Assembly: GCA_024638545.1 (NCBI GenBank) | Contig: JAHEKD010000031.1 | Location: 1 to 9,723, forward strand | Reading direction: 5' to 3' | Source of the DNA: Gammaproteobacteria bacterium | GTDB lineage: Bacteria; Pseudomonadota; Gammaproteobacteria; Arenicellales; JAHEKD01 | Length of the DNA stretch: 9,723 nucleotides | In this document: positions 1 through 6,726 of the stretch, one piece after another | Numbering within the stretch: position 1 is the first letter of the stretch | Layout of the letters: every line of letters starts with the position of its first letter | Notes under the pieces: model-generated | What the model was told of the DNA's origin: nothing | The model's input: only the letters and a program-made list of their open reading frames with translations | Databases searched by the model: none | Made by a program: the position numbers and the translations under genes

Positions 1-1
1 A

Positions 2-508
2 CATCTGTTGCTAACGCCAAAGGATAAAGAGGGTGTCGGCCTGCTGATGAAAAGTCTGGGGCAGCGTTATGTGCAATATATTAATCGTACTTATAATCGC
101 AGTGGTACACTCTGGGATGGTCGATATAAATCAACATTGGTCCAGTCTCGTACCTATGTATTAGCCTGTTATCGATATATAGAAATGAACCCGGTTCGTG
201 CGGGAATTGTTGATCATCCTGGAAAATATCAGTGGTCGAGTTACAATGTTAATGGCGAGGGCGAATTTTCTGGCGGGATTGTACCCCACGAAGAATATTT
301 AACATTAGGCCGTAATGATAAATCCAGGCTAAGTTCTTACAAAGATTTGTTTAATTCTGATCTGCATCCGCAACTTATAGATAAAATCAGACAGTACACA
401 AATAGTAATTACGCTCTGGGGAATAACCGGTTCCAGGATGAAATAGGAGATGCATTATCACGAAGGGCAAAGCCAGGTATCCATGGTCGACCTTGGAAGC
501 GAAATTAA
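2..508 (+). CDS. REP-associated tyrosine transposase (Y1/HUH, IS200-like), 5'-truncated by the window edge
   Basis: This is the C-terminal part (168 residues visible) of a Y1-type single-strand transposase of the REP-associated (RAYT, COG1943) group. Such enzymes nick and rejoin palindromic single-stranded DNA through an HUH metal site and a tyrosine. The frame is open from base 2. The first codons read H-L-L-L-T-P, which matches the tail of the family's H-x-H-L-L metal-binding motif, so the gene starts outside the window; the TTG at base 8 is not a credible start. Family blocks seen: QRYVQYINRTY, G-T-L-W-D-G-R-Y-K-S, and Y-R-Y-I-E-M-N-P-V-R-A-G followed by Y-Q-W-S-S-Y. Tyrosines in the YVLACYRY segment include the likely nucleophile, though I cannot say which one. 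The end (RRAKPGIHGRPWKRN) is basic, as is usual. The gene shows no frameshift and looks intact where visible. It converges on the subtilase gene with 34 nt between. Family assignment is firm; mobility is inferred. Confidence 0.9.
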   Translation, partial: HLLLTPKDKEGVGLLMKSLGQRYVQYINRTYNRSGTLWDGRYKSTLVQSRTYVLACYRYIEMNPVRAGIVDHPGKYQWSSYNVNGEGEFSGGIVPHEEYLTLGRNDKSRLSSYKDLFNSDLHPQLIDKIRQYTNSNYALGNNRFQDEIGDALSRRAKPGIHGRPWKRN

Positions 509-535
509 CCGTGGTCTGTCCCCATTTAAATTCGG
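509..535. repeat. Possible transposase-associated terminal sequence with GTCCCC core
   Basis: Directly after the transposase stop codon comes CCGTGGTCTGTCCCC, then the 8-bp palindrome ATTTAAAT (524-531) and TCGG. A G/C-rich TGTCCCC block beside a REP-associated transposase is typical of the short flanking repeats such genes carry. The same GTCCCC core ends the arms of the long palindrome at 8699-8752. Only this one flank is visible, so an inverted partner before the gene cannot be confirmed. The function as a transposon end is inferred. Confidence 0.35.
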
Positions 536-542
536 TTCTCTG

Positions 543-2624
543 CTATTTGTTTAGAGTCTGTGCCCTGAATGTGTTCTTATGCTGGATCGCCGCACAGATA
601 GCCGGATCAGGAGACTCCGGGCAGCCGGCCTGGTTTAACATCAGGCCTTGAGCATTTGATGCCGTTGATTGTGAGGTTTTTGATCCGCTGGTCAAACTCC
701 TGTATCCAACCGAAGTAGAGTTACTCTTGGTGACAAACCAGTCTACGTAAACGGTACCATTAATTGTTGTTTTATACGAGTGGATGCCTGGCCCGCCGTA
801 AATGAGTCGATTGCTTGAATGCTGGCCCACCAGCACACCGTTGATATAAAATTTAACGGTTTTTCCTCCGGTAGTAGCTAACAGGGTGTTCCAGTTATTC
901 ATCTTCACGATACCCGGGTTAAACGTCCAGCTAACCACCTGTATTATTTTGCCGTGTTCGTATTTGAAAACAGAGTAGTAGCCGCTGTCTGTAATGCCAA
1001 ACCGGTAGCCATCGTGAAAATCTGATGATGGTGATGTTGTGTGTAAATGCTCGATGCTGCCGCCTTGCCGGACCATGATGCCGTATGAACCGCCGCCGCC
1101 ATTTAAAAATCTCAGGCGCGCAGCCACTCTGCCTGTCAATATTGTTTGCGGATAAGCCAGTGCCGATGTTTGATTAACAGACCCAAAATTAAAGGCAACA
1201 CCGTTTGCACCCAGAACAGTTGTGGCGCTGACGCCCCAGTTGGTGCTGGAAATTTTATTAAACCGGTTTATAGACGAACCGGTGTTAAATCCAACGGCCG
1301 TGGTTTTTTTCGTGGTACCGCCAAGGTTTGTTCTTGCCTTGTTCAATAACGGCCAGGGATGATGATAGTCGTCACCCGGTTTAAGCGTGTCTTTAACCAG
1401 GCGGCTTGCGTTTTGCAACGCCGCCTCGATTGCCGAAACGCTGGCTGTGGGCTTGAATTTACGCATGACTGCGAACGCCCCGGCTATCATTGGTGCCGCC
1501 ATTGAGGTGCCGGTTTTAACGGAATAACCGCTGCCAATTGTTGCCGATCTGATGTTTGTGCCCGGTGCGATCAGTGACACCATTGTATTGCGATTTGAAC
1601 TTTGCGAGATGCCATAGCTTTTTGTTGCATTTGCAACCGCAATGCCCTCGCTCAGGCATGAGGGCATGGCAATTTTTACATCATCGCCCTGATTGCCGGC
1701 CGCAATGACCGTTGCGACTTTTCTGTTGCGCAATTTCTTAATCACCGTCAGCATTGAAGGAAAATTGGTATCGCAGGCCTGGGTAAAAAGCTGCCCCTGA
1801 ATACTCATGTTTGCAGCAGCAATTCGCCTCGATGCCGCCAGTGAATAGACATAATTGAGTGCCCGGACCATTGATGCCGTCCCGGTCCTGCCGGCTCGAG
1901 TGAATACCTGCAGGGCAATCAGGTTTGCCCCGGGCGCTACGCCAGCCATTCGTTGTGAGGCGATGTAGCGGCCAACGGCGATGCCGGCCACATGAGTTCC
2001 ATGATCACTTTTGCCCTTGGGTGCCGGATTTGCCGCATTACCGCCATATTGCGTATTGGTATTGTTATTGCAGCTGCTGTCAGTCACAAAACAGGCCTGG
2101 ATGATACTTTTCCCGCTGAACATCGGGTGGTTGGTGTAAACACCGGAGTCGATTATCGCGACCCAGCTTCCACTGCCGTTATAGGCAGCACTGCTCCAGG
2201 GATTTGAAAATCCGTGTACCCTGGGCACCGAAGTTCTTAGTGCGGCTTTGAATTCCCTGTTTGCCTCGATTGTTTTAACCTGTGTATGCAACTGCAGTGT
2301 CGCCAGCCCGCTACTGTTGTTCACCTTAACTACAACATAGGGAATGTTAACCAGCTGGTCGACAATCTCTATGCTGTTGTTACGCTTCGAATTAGTGATC
2401 GATACTGAATTCAAAAACGTTGATTTAGTCAACACCATACTTGTCCTGGAAACGCTGGCAGCAGAAGCCGGGTCGGCCAGGCCAACGATCACAAACGATG
2501 AACCTTCTTTAGCTATAGCTTGCTCAATCAGTCTGATCTCGGCAGTCGATATCTGTTGATCGGCCGCAAACGAATTCGTAACAAACAGGAAAGAAAAAAA
2601 TAGTAATAGGTAAAATTTAGACAT
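543..2624 (-). CDS. Secreted subtilisin-like serine protease (S8) with C-terminal concanavalin-like domain
   Basis: This 693-residue protein is an exported peptidase of the S8 family. Residues 1-20 form a Sec signal peptide (K3, hydrophobic stretch, S-F-A before the probable cut). Residues of about 22-130 resemble an I9-type propeptide, with VVVKVN and a beta-rich end at VKTIEANREF. The catalytic domain spans about 150-430: Asp159 in AIIDSG, His208 in SDHGTHVAGI, the oxyanion Asn311 in AAGNQG, and nucleophile Ser374 in GTSMAAP. The triad is complete, so the enzyme should be active. Cys178/Cys184 sit in a loop before the His and could pair. Residues of about 440-635 look like a beta-sandwich of the laminin-G/DUF1080 kind (WNTLLATTGGKTVKFYINGVLVG), probably for binding a glycan or surface. 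A Ser/Thr-rich linker and a short Cys-containing tail follow. I see no autotransporter barrel or sorting signal. The start is supported by GGGGA 8 nt upstream and by the signal peptide. The substrate is unknown. Confidence 0.9.
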   Translation of the reverse strand: MSKFYLLLFFSFLFVTNSFAADQQISTAEIRLIEQAIAKEGSSFVIVGLADPASAASVSRTSMVLTKSTFLNSVSITNSKRNNSIEIVDQLVNIPYVVVKVNNSSGLATLQLHTQVKTIEANREFKAALRTSVPRVHGFSNPWSSAAYNGSGSWVAIIDSGVYTNHPMFSGKSIIQACFVTDSSCNNNTNTQYGGNAANPAPKGKSDHGTHVAGIAVGRYIASQRMAGVAPGANLIALQVFTRAGRTGTASMVRALNYVYSLAASRRIAAANMSIQGQLFTQACDTNFPSMLTVIKKLRNRKVATVIAAGNQGDDVKIAMPSCLSEGIAVANATKSYGISQSSNRNTMVSLIAPGTNIRSATIGSGYSVKTGTSMAAPMIAGAFAVMRKFKPTASVSAIEAALQNASRLVKDTLKPGDDYHHPWPLLNKARTNLGGTTKKTTAVGFNTGSSINRFNKISSTNWGVSATTVLGANGVAFNFGSVNQTSALAYPQTILTGRVAARLRFLNGGGGSYGIMVRQGGSIEHLHTTSPSSDFHDGYRFGITDSGYYSVFKYEHGKIIQVVSWTFNPGIVKMNNWNTLLATTGGKTVKFYINGVLVGQHSSNRLIYGGPGIHSYKTTINGTVYVDWFVTKSNSTSVGYRSLTSGSKTSQSTASNAQGLMLNQAGCPESPDPAICAAIQHKNTFRAQTLNK

Positions 2625-2632
2625 GAGTATTG

Positions 2633-2637
2633 TCCCC
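2633..2637 (-). promoter_or_regulatory. Ribosome-binding site of the subtilase gene
   Basis: GGGGA on the minus strand lies 8 nt before the ATG at 2624, a good Shine-Dalgarno distance. It fixes the start that gives a proper signal peptide. It lies within AGTATTGTCCCCG (plus strand 2626-2638), which matches an arm of the palindrome at 8699-8752 except for a missing GT pair. Confidence 0.55.
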
Positions 2638-2733
2638 GTAAACTCCGTACATCAACATTTTAGTACGCTTTATTCGATGCTTCAAGCCGGCAGCTATAAT
2701 AATATGGCTAAACACTGCATAACTTCACATACT

Positions 2734-2762
2734 AATATATGTAACCAATTAATCCTTGGCAA
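2734..2762 (-). promoter_or_regulatory. Predicted sigma-70 promoter for the subtilase gene
   Basis: On the minus strand, TTGCCA (2762-2757) and TATATT (2739-2734) each match 5 of 6 consensus bases and are separated by exactly 17 nt. Transcription would begin near 2727, giving an untranslated leader of about 100 nt before the protease start. This is the best promoter-like pair in the 189-nt gap between the endonuclease and protease genes. It suggests the protease is transcribed separately from the upstream operon. Confidence 0.45.
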
Positions 2763-2813
2763 GACCAATAACGTTAATTTTCGTTCATCCTGGCTGCGGG
2801 ACTGCAATCAATA

Positions 2814-3497
2814 TCAGAAAATTTTGCCGTCTATATATGGATTGCGATTGCCCTGAATTTTTTCGATTTTATCATTACGATCTTTTTCAAACTGGTCGGG
2901 CGGATCTTCCCGGTGCCACTTCTCTAAAATCGCGATCTGTTTCTCAAACAGGGTAAGATTGTATGTATCAGCCATGTAAAACATCGAGCGGGCGATGTTG
3001 CCGCGAACTTCCTCTCTGGGCTCAACCAGCCTTGGACGGCGATGCTGTATCTCGAAATCGCAGGATCCGTAGTTACGCTTCTCTCCATTGACCATGCCGA
3101 AGGCAATACTTGAGCGCTCTTTGTTTATTTCAGTGCGTGCCGGGTAAAGATTGTGCAGGTCGGCCTCAATCTGATTAAACAGCGCGCTGTTAAGTCGACA
3201 CTCTTTTCGGCGGCCACAGTCCAGCGTATGTGTGACCCAGCCCATGGGAAATACGTGCTCGATGTTTATCCCGCGATTATAACCGCCATCAAATTGCTGC
3301 GCGCAATAGAGGGTCTCGCCGCCATCGGGATATAGCTCATCCCAGAATATTGTTCTAGCTGTTTCATAATCCTTGATTTTCTGAACGTTCTGCATTGTCT
3401 CATCTGAACAGGCGTTGACGCCCAGAAAAACCGGCAAGCACAAGGCTATGAATGCTGGTTTTATCCTGCTCCAACTGCTTTTGATCTGATTGTTCAT
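2814..3497 (-). CDS. Secreted endonuclease I family nuclease (EndA/Vvn-like, beta-beta-alpha-metal)
   Basis: This 227-residue protein belongs to the endonuclease I family (Pfam PF04231), non-specific periplasmic or extracellular nucleases that cut DNA and sometimes RNA. The active-site block is INIEHVFPMGW, with Glu80 and the general base His81. Asn125 in EINKERSS is in the place of the second magnesium ligand; its 45-residue spacing from Glu80 is close to that in Vibrio Vvn. Other family blocks are DLHNLYPAR (113-121), RGNIARSMFYM (165-175) and the end block WHREDPPD...RN..IEKIQGNRNPYID. A basic N-terminus and hydrophobic segment (about 13-29) indicate export. VNAC30 could be a weak lipobox; otherwise the segment is a plain signal peptide. 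Cysteines 65, 94, 100 and 146 could form disulfides, which fits a periplasmic protein. The gene starts 15 nt after the dehydrogenase stop and is probably co-transcribed with it. The Shine-Dalgarno is weak. Likely role: degrading environmental DNA for nutrients, or protection from incoming DNA. Confidence 0.9.
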   Translation of the reverse strand: MNNQIKSSWSRIKPAFIALCLPVFLGVNACSDETMQNVQKIKDYETARTIFWDELYPDGGETLYCAQQFDGGYNRGINIEHVFPMGWVTHTLDCGRRKECRLNSALFNQIEADLHNLYPARTEINKERSSIAFGMVNGEKRNYGSCDFEIQHRRPRLVEPREEVRGNIARSMFYMADTYNLTLFEKQIAILEKWHREDPPDQFEKDRNDKIEKIQGNRNPYIDGKIF

Positions 3498-3512
3498 GAA
3501 TCTTGCTAAGGT

Positions 3513-4295
3513 TTATTCCATTGCCCATCCATGGCTGACAATTATCGACTGGCCGGTCAGCGCCTTGTTTGGAAAAGCAGCCAGGAAAAGCGCTGTGTCT
3601 GCAACGTCCTGGGTGGTGGTAAACTCGCCATCAACCGTATCCTTAAGCATGATATTTTTAACAACCTCCTCTTCAGAAATATTTAATTCCCTCGCCTGCT
3701 GGGGTATTTGCTTTTCAACCAAGGGTGTTTTTACAAATCCCGGGCAGATGACATTTGAATGAATATTATGTTCGGCACCTTCTTTGGCAATGCTGCGGCA
3801 AAGGCCAAGCAGTCCGTGTTTGGCACTGACATAAGGCGCTTTCAGGGGTGAGGCGAGCTTGGAGTGAACCGAGCCCATCAAAAGTATGCAGCCACCTGTT
3901 TTCAGATCAATCATATGACGCATGGCGGCCCTGGATGTGAGAAATGCGCCATCCAGATGTACGGCAACAACCTTGCGCCAGTCCGAGTAGTCAAGTGAAA
4001 TGATCGGGTCAATATGCTGGATGCCGGCATTACTCAATAGAATATCAATCTTACCGAATTCATTGACCAGCTCCTGCGTGCCCTGTTCAACCTGCTGTTC
4101 ATCGGTGACGTCCACTGTTAGCGGTATCGCCTGTCCACCCGCCTTGATTATGTCCTTTGCTGTCTGGCCGGCTGTATCAATATTCAGATCGGCAACGCCG
4201 ACGGCTGCACCAGATTCGGAATAAGTCAACGCGATCTGTCTGCCGATGCCGCTGCCTGCTCCCGTAATGAGTGCTACTTTGTTAGTTAAATTCAT
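3513..4295 (-). CDS. bdhA: D-3-hydroxybutyrate dehydrogenase (short-chain dehydrogenase/reductase)
   Basis: The 260-residue product is a cytosolic classical SDR that interconverts D-3-hydroxybutyrate and acetoacetate with NAD(H), a step in polyhydroxybutyrate or ketone-body use. The cofactor motif TGAGSGIG is at 11-18; Asp36 at the end of the second strand fits NAD preference; NAG is at 89-91. The catalytic residues Ser142, Tyr155 and Lys159 are present. The substrate pocket known from 3-hydroxybutyrate dehydrogenase structures is matched by Gln93, His144, Lys152 and Gln196, which makes this more specific than a generic SDR. The end block [21 protein letters not shown] is typical of the family. 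One departure is that the usual fourth catalytic residue Asn is His113 (VAVHLDGAF). It is the first gene of a probable two-gene operon with the endonuclease. It is divergent from the M48 gene across an 85-nt gap. No strong Shine-Dalgarno precedes the ATG. Confidence 0.9.
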   Translation of the reverse strand: MNLTNKVALITGAGSGIGRQIALTYSESGAAVGVADLNIDTAGQTAKDIIKAGGQAIPLTVDVTDEQQVEQGTQELVNEFGKIDILLSNAGIQHIDPIISLDYSDWRKVVAVHLDGAFLTSRAAMRHMIDLKTGGCILLMGSVHSKLASPLKAPYVSAKHGLLGLCRSIAKEGAEHNIHSNVICPGFVKTPLVEKQIPQQARELNISEEEVVKNIMLKDTVDGEFTTTQDVADTALFLAAFPNKALTGQSIIVSHGWAME

Positions 4296-4306
4296 GCTTG
4301 TATAAT
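4279..4306 (+). promoter_or_regulatory. Predicted sigma-70 promoter for the M48 metalloprotease gene
   Basis: TTGTTA (4279-4284, 4 of 6) and a perfect TATAAT (4301-4306) are separated by 16 nt. Transcription would start near 4313, leaving a leader of about 68 nt before the lipoprotein start. The -35 and spacer overlap the first codons of the divergent dehydrogenase gene, so the two starts could interfere with each other. Confidence 0.4.
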
Positions 4307-4344
4307 TTTACGATTGTTGACGATGCTGGAGATTAATTCTGCAT

Positions 4345-4375
4345 ATAGTATCATCAGTATAAACATTCATGGCAA
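4345..4375 (-). promoter_or_regulatory. Weak candidate promoter for the dehydrogenase-endonuclease operon
   Basis: On the minus strand, TTGCCA (4375-4370) is followed after 19 nt by TACTAT (4350-4345). Both hexamers are acceptable, but the spacer is longer than the preferred 17 nt. The leader would be about 45 nt. The site lies in the 85-nt divergent gap with the M48 gene, where a minus-strand promoter is expected. Confidence 0.25.
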
Positions 4376-4380
4376 CATAG

Positions 4381-5832
4381 ATGAAAAGACAATTACATAT
4401 AATATTCTTAAGTTTAACGTTACCGGCTTTACTGACTTCATGTGCGACAAATCCTGTCACCGGCGGGCAGGATTTTATGATGATTAGTGAGGAGCAGGAA
4501 ATTAACCTGGGCAAGCAATATCATCAGGAAGTTCTGAAAGAATATAAGCTCTACGACGATCCGCAACTGCAGGCGTATGTGGCACGGGTGGGTGAAGAAC
4601 TGGCAGTGGTCAGTCATCGTAAACATCTTTATTATCACTTTTTTGTGATTGATTCACCCATAGTCAACGCCTTTGCGCTGCCTGGTGGCTATATCTACAT
4701 CAGCCGTGGGATTCTGGCGTACATGAACTCAGAGTCCGAACTCGCCGGCGTGCTGGGTCATGAACTCGGCCATGTCACCGCTCGGCATAGCGCCAAGGCG
4801 ATCAGCAAACAACAGCTGTCCGGGCTGATCGCTTCGGCTGCAGTAATTGCAACAGGCAACAGGGTTTTTGGTGATTTGTCGTCCATACTCGGCTCGGCCG
4901 TTATCAGTGGTTACGGCCGTGCGGCTGAACTTGAGTCTGATCGTCTCGGTGCCGAATACATTGCGTCTGTGGGCTATGATCCGGACGAGATGATTGACGT
5001 TATCGGCATATTAAAAGATCAGGATGAATTCGAGAAACAGCGGGCCAAAGAGGAGGACAGGGAGCCGCGAGGCTATCATGGTGTGTTTGCAACACATCCT
5101 CGGAATGATCAACGTTTGCAGGAAGTCATCGCGGCAGCTAAAAAACAACAAACTACCATTACGCGTCCGGAAAACAGGGAAGAATTTTTAAACCGTCTTG
5201 ATGGACTGGTTTTTGCGACAAGCGAAGAGGAGGGCGTTACCCGCGGCAACCGTTTTTATCATAATAAGCTGAACTTCACCGTTACCTTTCCGGCGCAATG
5301 GCGAATCGAAAATCGGTCCAACAGCCTGTTATCAACGGCTAAAACCAACGACAGCGTTATCCTGATGGCGATAGACGATTTGAATTTCAAGGAATCAGCC
5401 GATGCATACCTTAGGCGCAAGTATCCGGAAGTTGAACAGCTGATGCCTGTCTCAACAACATCAGGACTCGATGGTTATGCCGGGGTGGTGGAACTCAAAA
5501 CGCCTTATGGTCATAAGGAAGCTCGCGCAGCAACGGTGTTTGAAGGCAAGCGCGCTTACGTGCTGATCGGCGCACACAAGGACAGAAATAAACTCCCCGG
5601 CGATGAGTTTTTTGAAACCGTTAAGAGTATTCGAAAATTAAAACAGGCGGAAAGAGAATTAGCCAAAGGTCAGCGGATTCGGATTGTTACCGCTAAACCA
5701 GGTGATACATTTGAACAACTGGCAGAGCAGTCCTCGCTGCCGAATTATGCCGAAGCACAGTTGCGCCTGCTGAACGGGATGTATCCTGAAGGTGAGCCCG
5801 AGGCCGGGCAGTTGATCAAGATTGTGGAATGA
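4381..5832 (+). CDS. M48 family zinc metalloprotease, outer-membrane-type lipoprotein with LysM-like C-terminus
   Basis: This 483-residue protein belongs to the BepA/YfgC/LoiP side of the M48 peptidases, periplasmic proteases that take part in envelope quality control. The N-terminus is a lipoprotein signal: K2R3, a hydrophobic run and lipobox L-T-S-C21. Residue +2 is Ala, which suggests outer-membrane sorting. The zinc site is HELGH (His127, Glu128, His131); the third ligand is Glu183 in ELESD, with Asp187 behind it. FALPGGYIYISRGIL (98-112) is the usual family strand before the helix. After the peptidase domain (to about 255) a region of 285-420 with an LNFTVTFPAQWRIE strand resembles the extra domain of long M48 lipoproteins. 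Residues 432-483 (VTAKPGDTFEQLAEQS...LLNGM...GQLIKIVE) look like a LysM-type module that could hold peptidoglycan. Where BepA has TPR repeats, none are seen here. The gene appears monocistronic and converges with the ferredoxin gene. No good Shine-Dalgarno is seen, but a TAG immediately precedes the ATG and the lipobox supports this start. Confidence 0.9.
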   Translation: MKRQLHIIFLSLTLPALLTSCATNPVTGGQDFMMISEEQEINLGKQYHQEVLKEYKLYDDPQLQAYVARVGEELAVVSHRKHLYYHFFVIDSPIVNAFALPGGYIYISRGILAYMNSESELAGVLGHELGHVTARHSAKAISKQQLSGLIASAAVIATGNRVFGDLSSILGSAVISGYGRAAELESDRLGAEYIASVGYDPDEMIDVIGILKDQDEFEKQRAKEEDREPRGYHGVFATHPRNDQRLQEVIAAAKKQQTTITRPENREEFLNRLDGLVFATSEEEGVTRGNRFYHNKLNFTVTFPAQWRIENRSNSLLSTAKTNDSVILMAIDDLNFKESADAYLRRKYPEVEQLMPVSTTSGLDGYAGVVELKTPYGHKEARAATVFEGKRAYVLIGAHKDRNKLPGDEFFETVKSIRKLKQAERELAKGQRIRIVTAKPGDTFEQLAEQSSLPNYAEAQLRLLNGMYPEGEPEAGQLIKIVE

Positions 5833-5833
5833 G

Positions 5834-5858
5834 CTGGCTTCATAATCGGCTCAGCCAG
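5834..5858. terminator. Possible hairpin between convergent genes
   Basis: CTGGCT (5834-5839) and AGCCAG (5853-5858) can form a 6-bp stem with a 13-nt loop just after the M48 stop, in the 77-nt gap before the convergent ferredoxin stop. There is no following T-tract on either strand, so intrinsic termination is doubtful. Confidence 0.2.
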
Positions 5859-5909
5859 AGCAAGTTAGCTTAGAATGCGCTGCACGCCGGCTGATGGACC
5901 TTTAAAACG

Positions 5910-6230
5910 CTATTCTTCGAAGTATTTTCCGAATTTGCCTTCAACCCCCTTGTACTGATCAGCGTCGGGTGGTTCATCACCTTTAATACTGATATTCGGC
6001 CAGATCTCTGCATACTTGGTATTTAACTCAAGCCATTTATCCGCTTCCGGATCAGTATCTGAAAGTATCGCCTCAGGCGGGCATTCCGGCTCGCATACAC
6101 CACAGTCGATACATTCATCCGGATGAATGACAAGCATATTCGGCCCTTCATAAAAGCAGTCAACCGGACAGACTTCCACACAATCCTGGTATTTGCATCG
6201 GATGCAATCTTCTGTCACTACATAAGTCAT
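5910..6230 (-). CDS. fdxA: Seven-iron ferredoxin, FdxA family ([3Fe-4S][4Fe-4S])
   Basis: This 106-residue soluble electron carrier closely follows Azotobacter ferredoxin I, shifted by one residue. By that comparison Cys9, Cys17 and Cys50 bind the 3Fe-4S cluster, Cys21, Cys40, Cys43 and Cys46 bind the 4Fe-4S cluster, and Cys12 and Cys25 are free. The start [20 protein letters not shown] and the acidic tail ending in KFGKYFEE are family hallmarks, and the length matches. Asp and Glu dominate, giving an acidic protein as expected. The gene lies 92 nt downstream of the 2Fe-2S ferredoxin on the same strand. The two could be co-transcribed, although a TATAAT on the minus strand (6275-6270) could be a -10 of its own; no matching -35 is clear. 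The Shine-Dalgarno is weak. The redox partner cannot be read from this window. Confidence 0.95.
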   Translation of the reverse strand: MTYVVTEDCIRCKYQDCVEVCPVDCFYEGPNMLVIHPDECIDCGVCEPECPPEAILSDTDPEADKWLELNTKYAEIWPNISIKGDEPPDADQYKGVEGKFGKYFEE

Positions 6231-6322
6231 AATATATTTCGTCTGCTTAAGTTTTATTAACAGATGCCGATTATAGCGATTTGGCAGATGAAATCATCCC
6301 GGAAAATCGATCAACCGATTGA

Positions 6323-6628
6323 TTATGCCACATCGGCGATAGTCAGGCTGAGTCCATGCAGATTTTCATCATATATAATCTGGCAGCATAGCCGCGAGTT
6401 TTCTTCAGAATCGGGTAACACATCCAAAAGTTCAAGCTCTTCATCGTGTGCGGGATAGAGTTTACTTATCCAGGGCTTATCGACATAAACGTGGCAGGTC
6501 GCACACTCACATATTCCGTCACAAATTCCCTGAATGAAGCCATGTTCACGAATAATTTCCATTACACGCCAACCTTCGACGGCATCCAGAGTGTGTTTCT
6601 GGCCATGCTGATCTGTTAATTTAATCAT
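6323..6628 (-). CDS. Adrenodoxin-type [2Fe-2S] ferredoxin
   Basis: The 101-residue product is a plant/vertebrate-fold 2Fe-2S ferredoxin that passes electrons from a reductase to an oxygenase or biosynthetic enzyme. Cluster ligands follow the adrenodoxin spacing: Cys36, Cys42 (C-x5-C), Cys45 (C-x2-C) and Cys82 after 36 residues. Cys40 and Cys81 are extra. Family blocks CATCHVYVDKPW and DEELELLD before SRLCCQI are clear. I chose the ATG at 6628, because the protein then starts directly with the first strand (MIKLTDQHGQKHTL). The reading frame stays open upstream to 6853, but that part is low-complexity, does not resemble ferredoxin and overlaps the divergent regulator gene. A TATAAT lies 22 nt upstream of the ATG. 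Whether it belongs with Fe-S assembly, a Rieske oxygenase or a P450 is not decided here. Confidence 0.9.
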   Translation of the reverse strand: MIKLTDQHGQKHTLDAVEGWRVMEIIREHGFIQGICDGICECATCHVYVDKPWISKLYPAHDEELELLDVLPDSEENSRLCCQIIYDENLHGLSLTIADVA

Positions 6629-6650
6629 TTGAAAACAATCTTTTAGGGCG

Positions 6651-6678
6651 ATTATAATACGCCTGTTTTTTTGAACAA
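6651..6678 (-). promoter_or_regulatory. Predicted promoter for the 2Fe-2S ferredoxin gene
   Basis: A perfect TATAAT on the minus strand (6656-6651) is preceded, after 16 nt, by TTGTTC (6678-6673). The start of transcription would lie near 6645, giving a short leader of about 16 nt. The -35 overlaps the imperfect palindrome at 6665-6680. Confidence 0.45.
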
Positions 6679-6680
6679 AC
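6665..6680. promoter_or_regulatory. Imperfect 16-bp palindrome, possible operator in the ferredoxin/regulator divergent gap
   Basis: GTTTTTTTGAACAAAC pairs with itself at 6 of 8 positions per arm. It covers the -35 of the ferredoxin promoter and sits about 47 nt before the start of the divergent XRE-cupin gene. XRE regulators often bind such sites near their own gene, so autoregulation is plausible, but the symmetry is partly due to the T-run. Confidence 0.2.
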
Positions 6681-6726
6681 ATATTGTATCCTATTAGCAG
6701 ATCTCCGTAAATTAAAAAGAACGAAT

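Noticed and set aside
2623..2956. Plus-strand open frames across the protease-endonuclease gap
   Set aside because: Composition is not protein-like, they overlap the endonuclease gene antisense, and they cover the protease promoter region.
4317..4349. TTGACG and TATAGT as a promoter for the M48 gene
   Set aside because: The spacer is 21 nt, too long; the TTGTTA/TATAAT pair at 4279-4306 is better.
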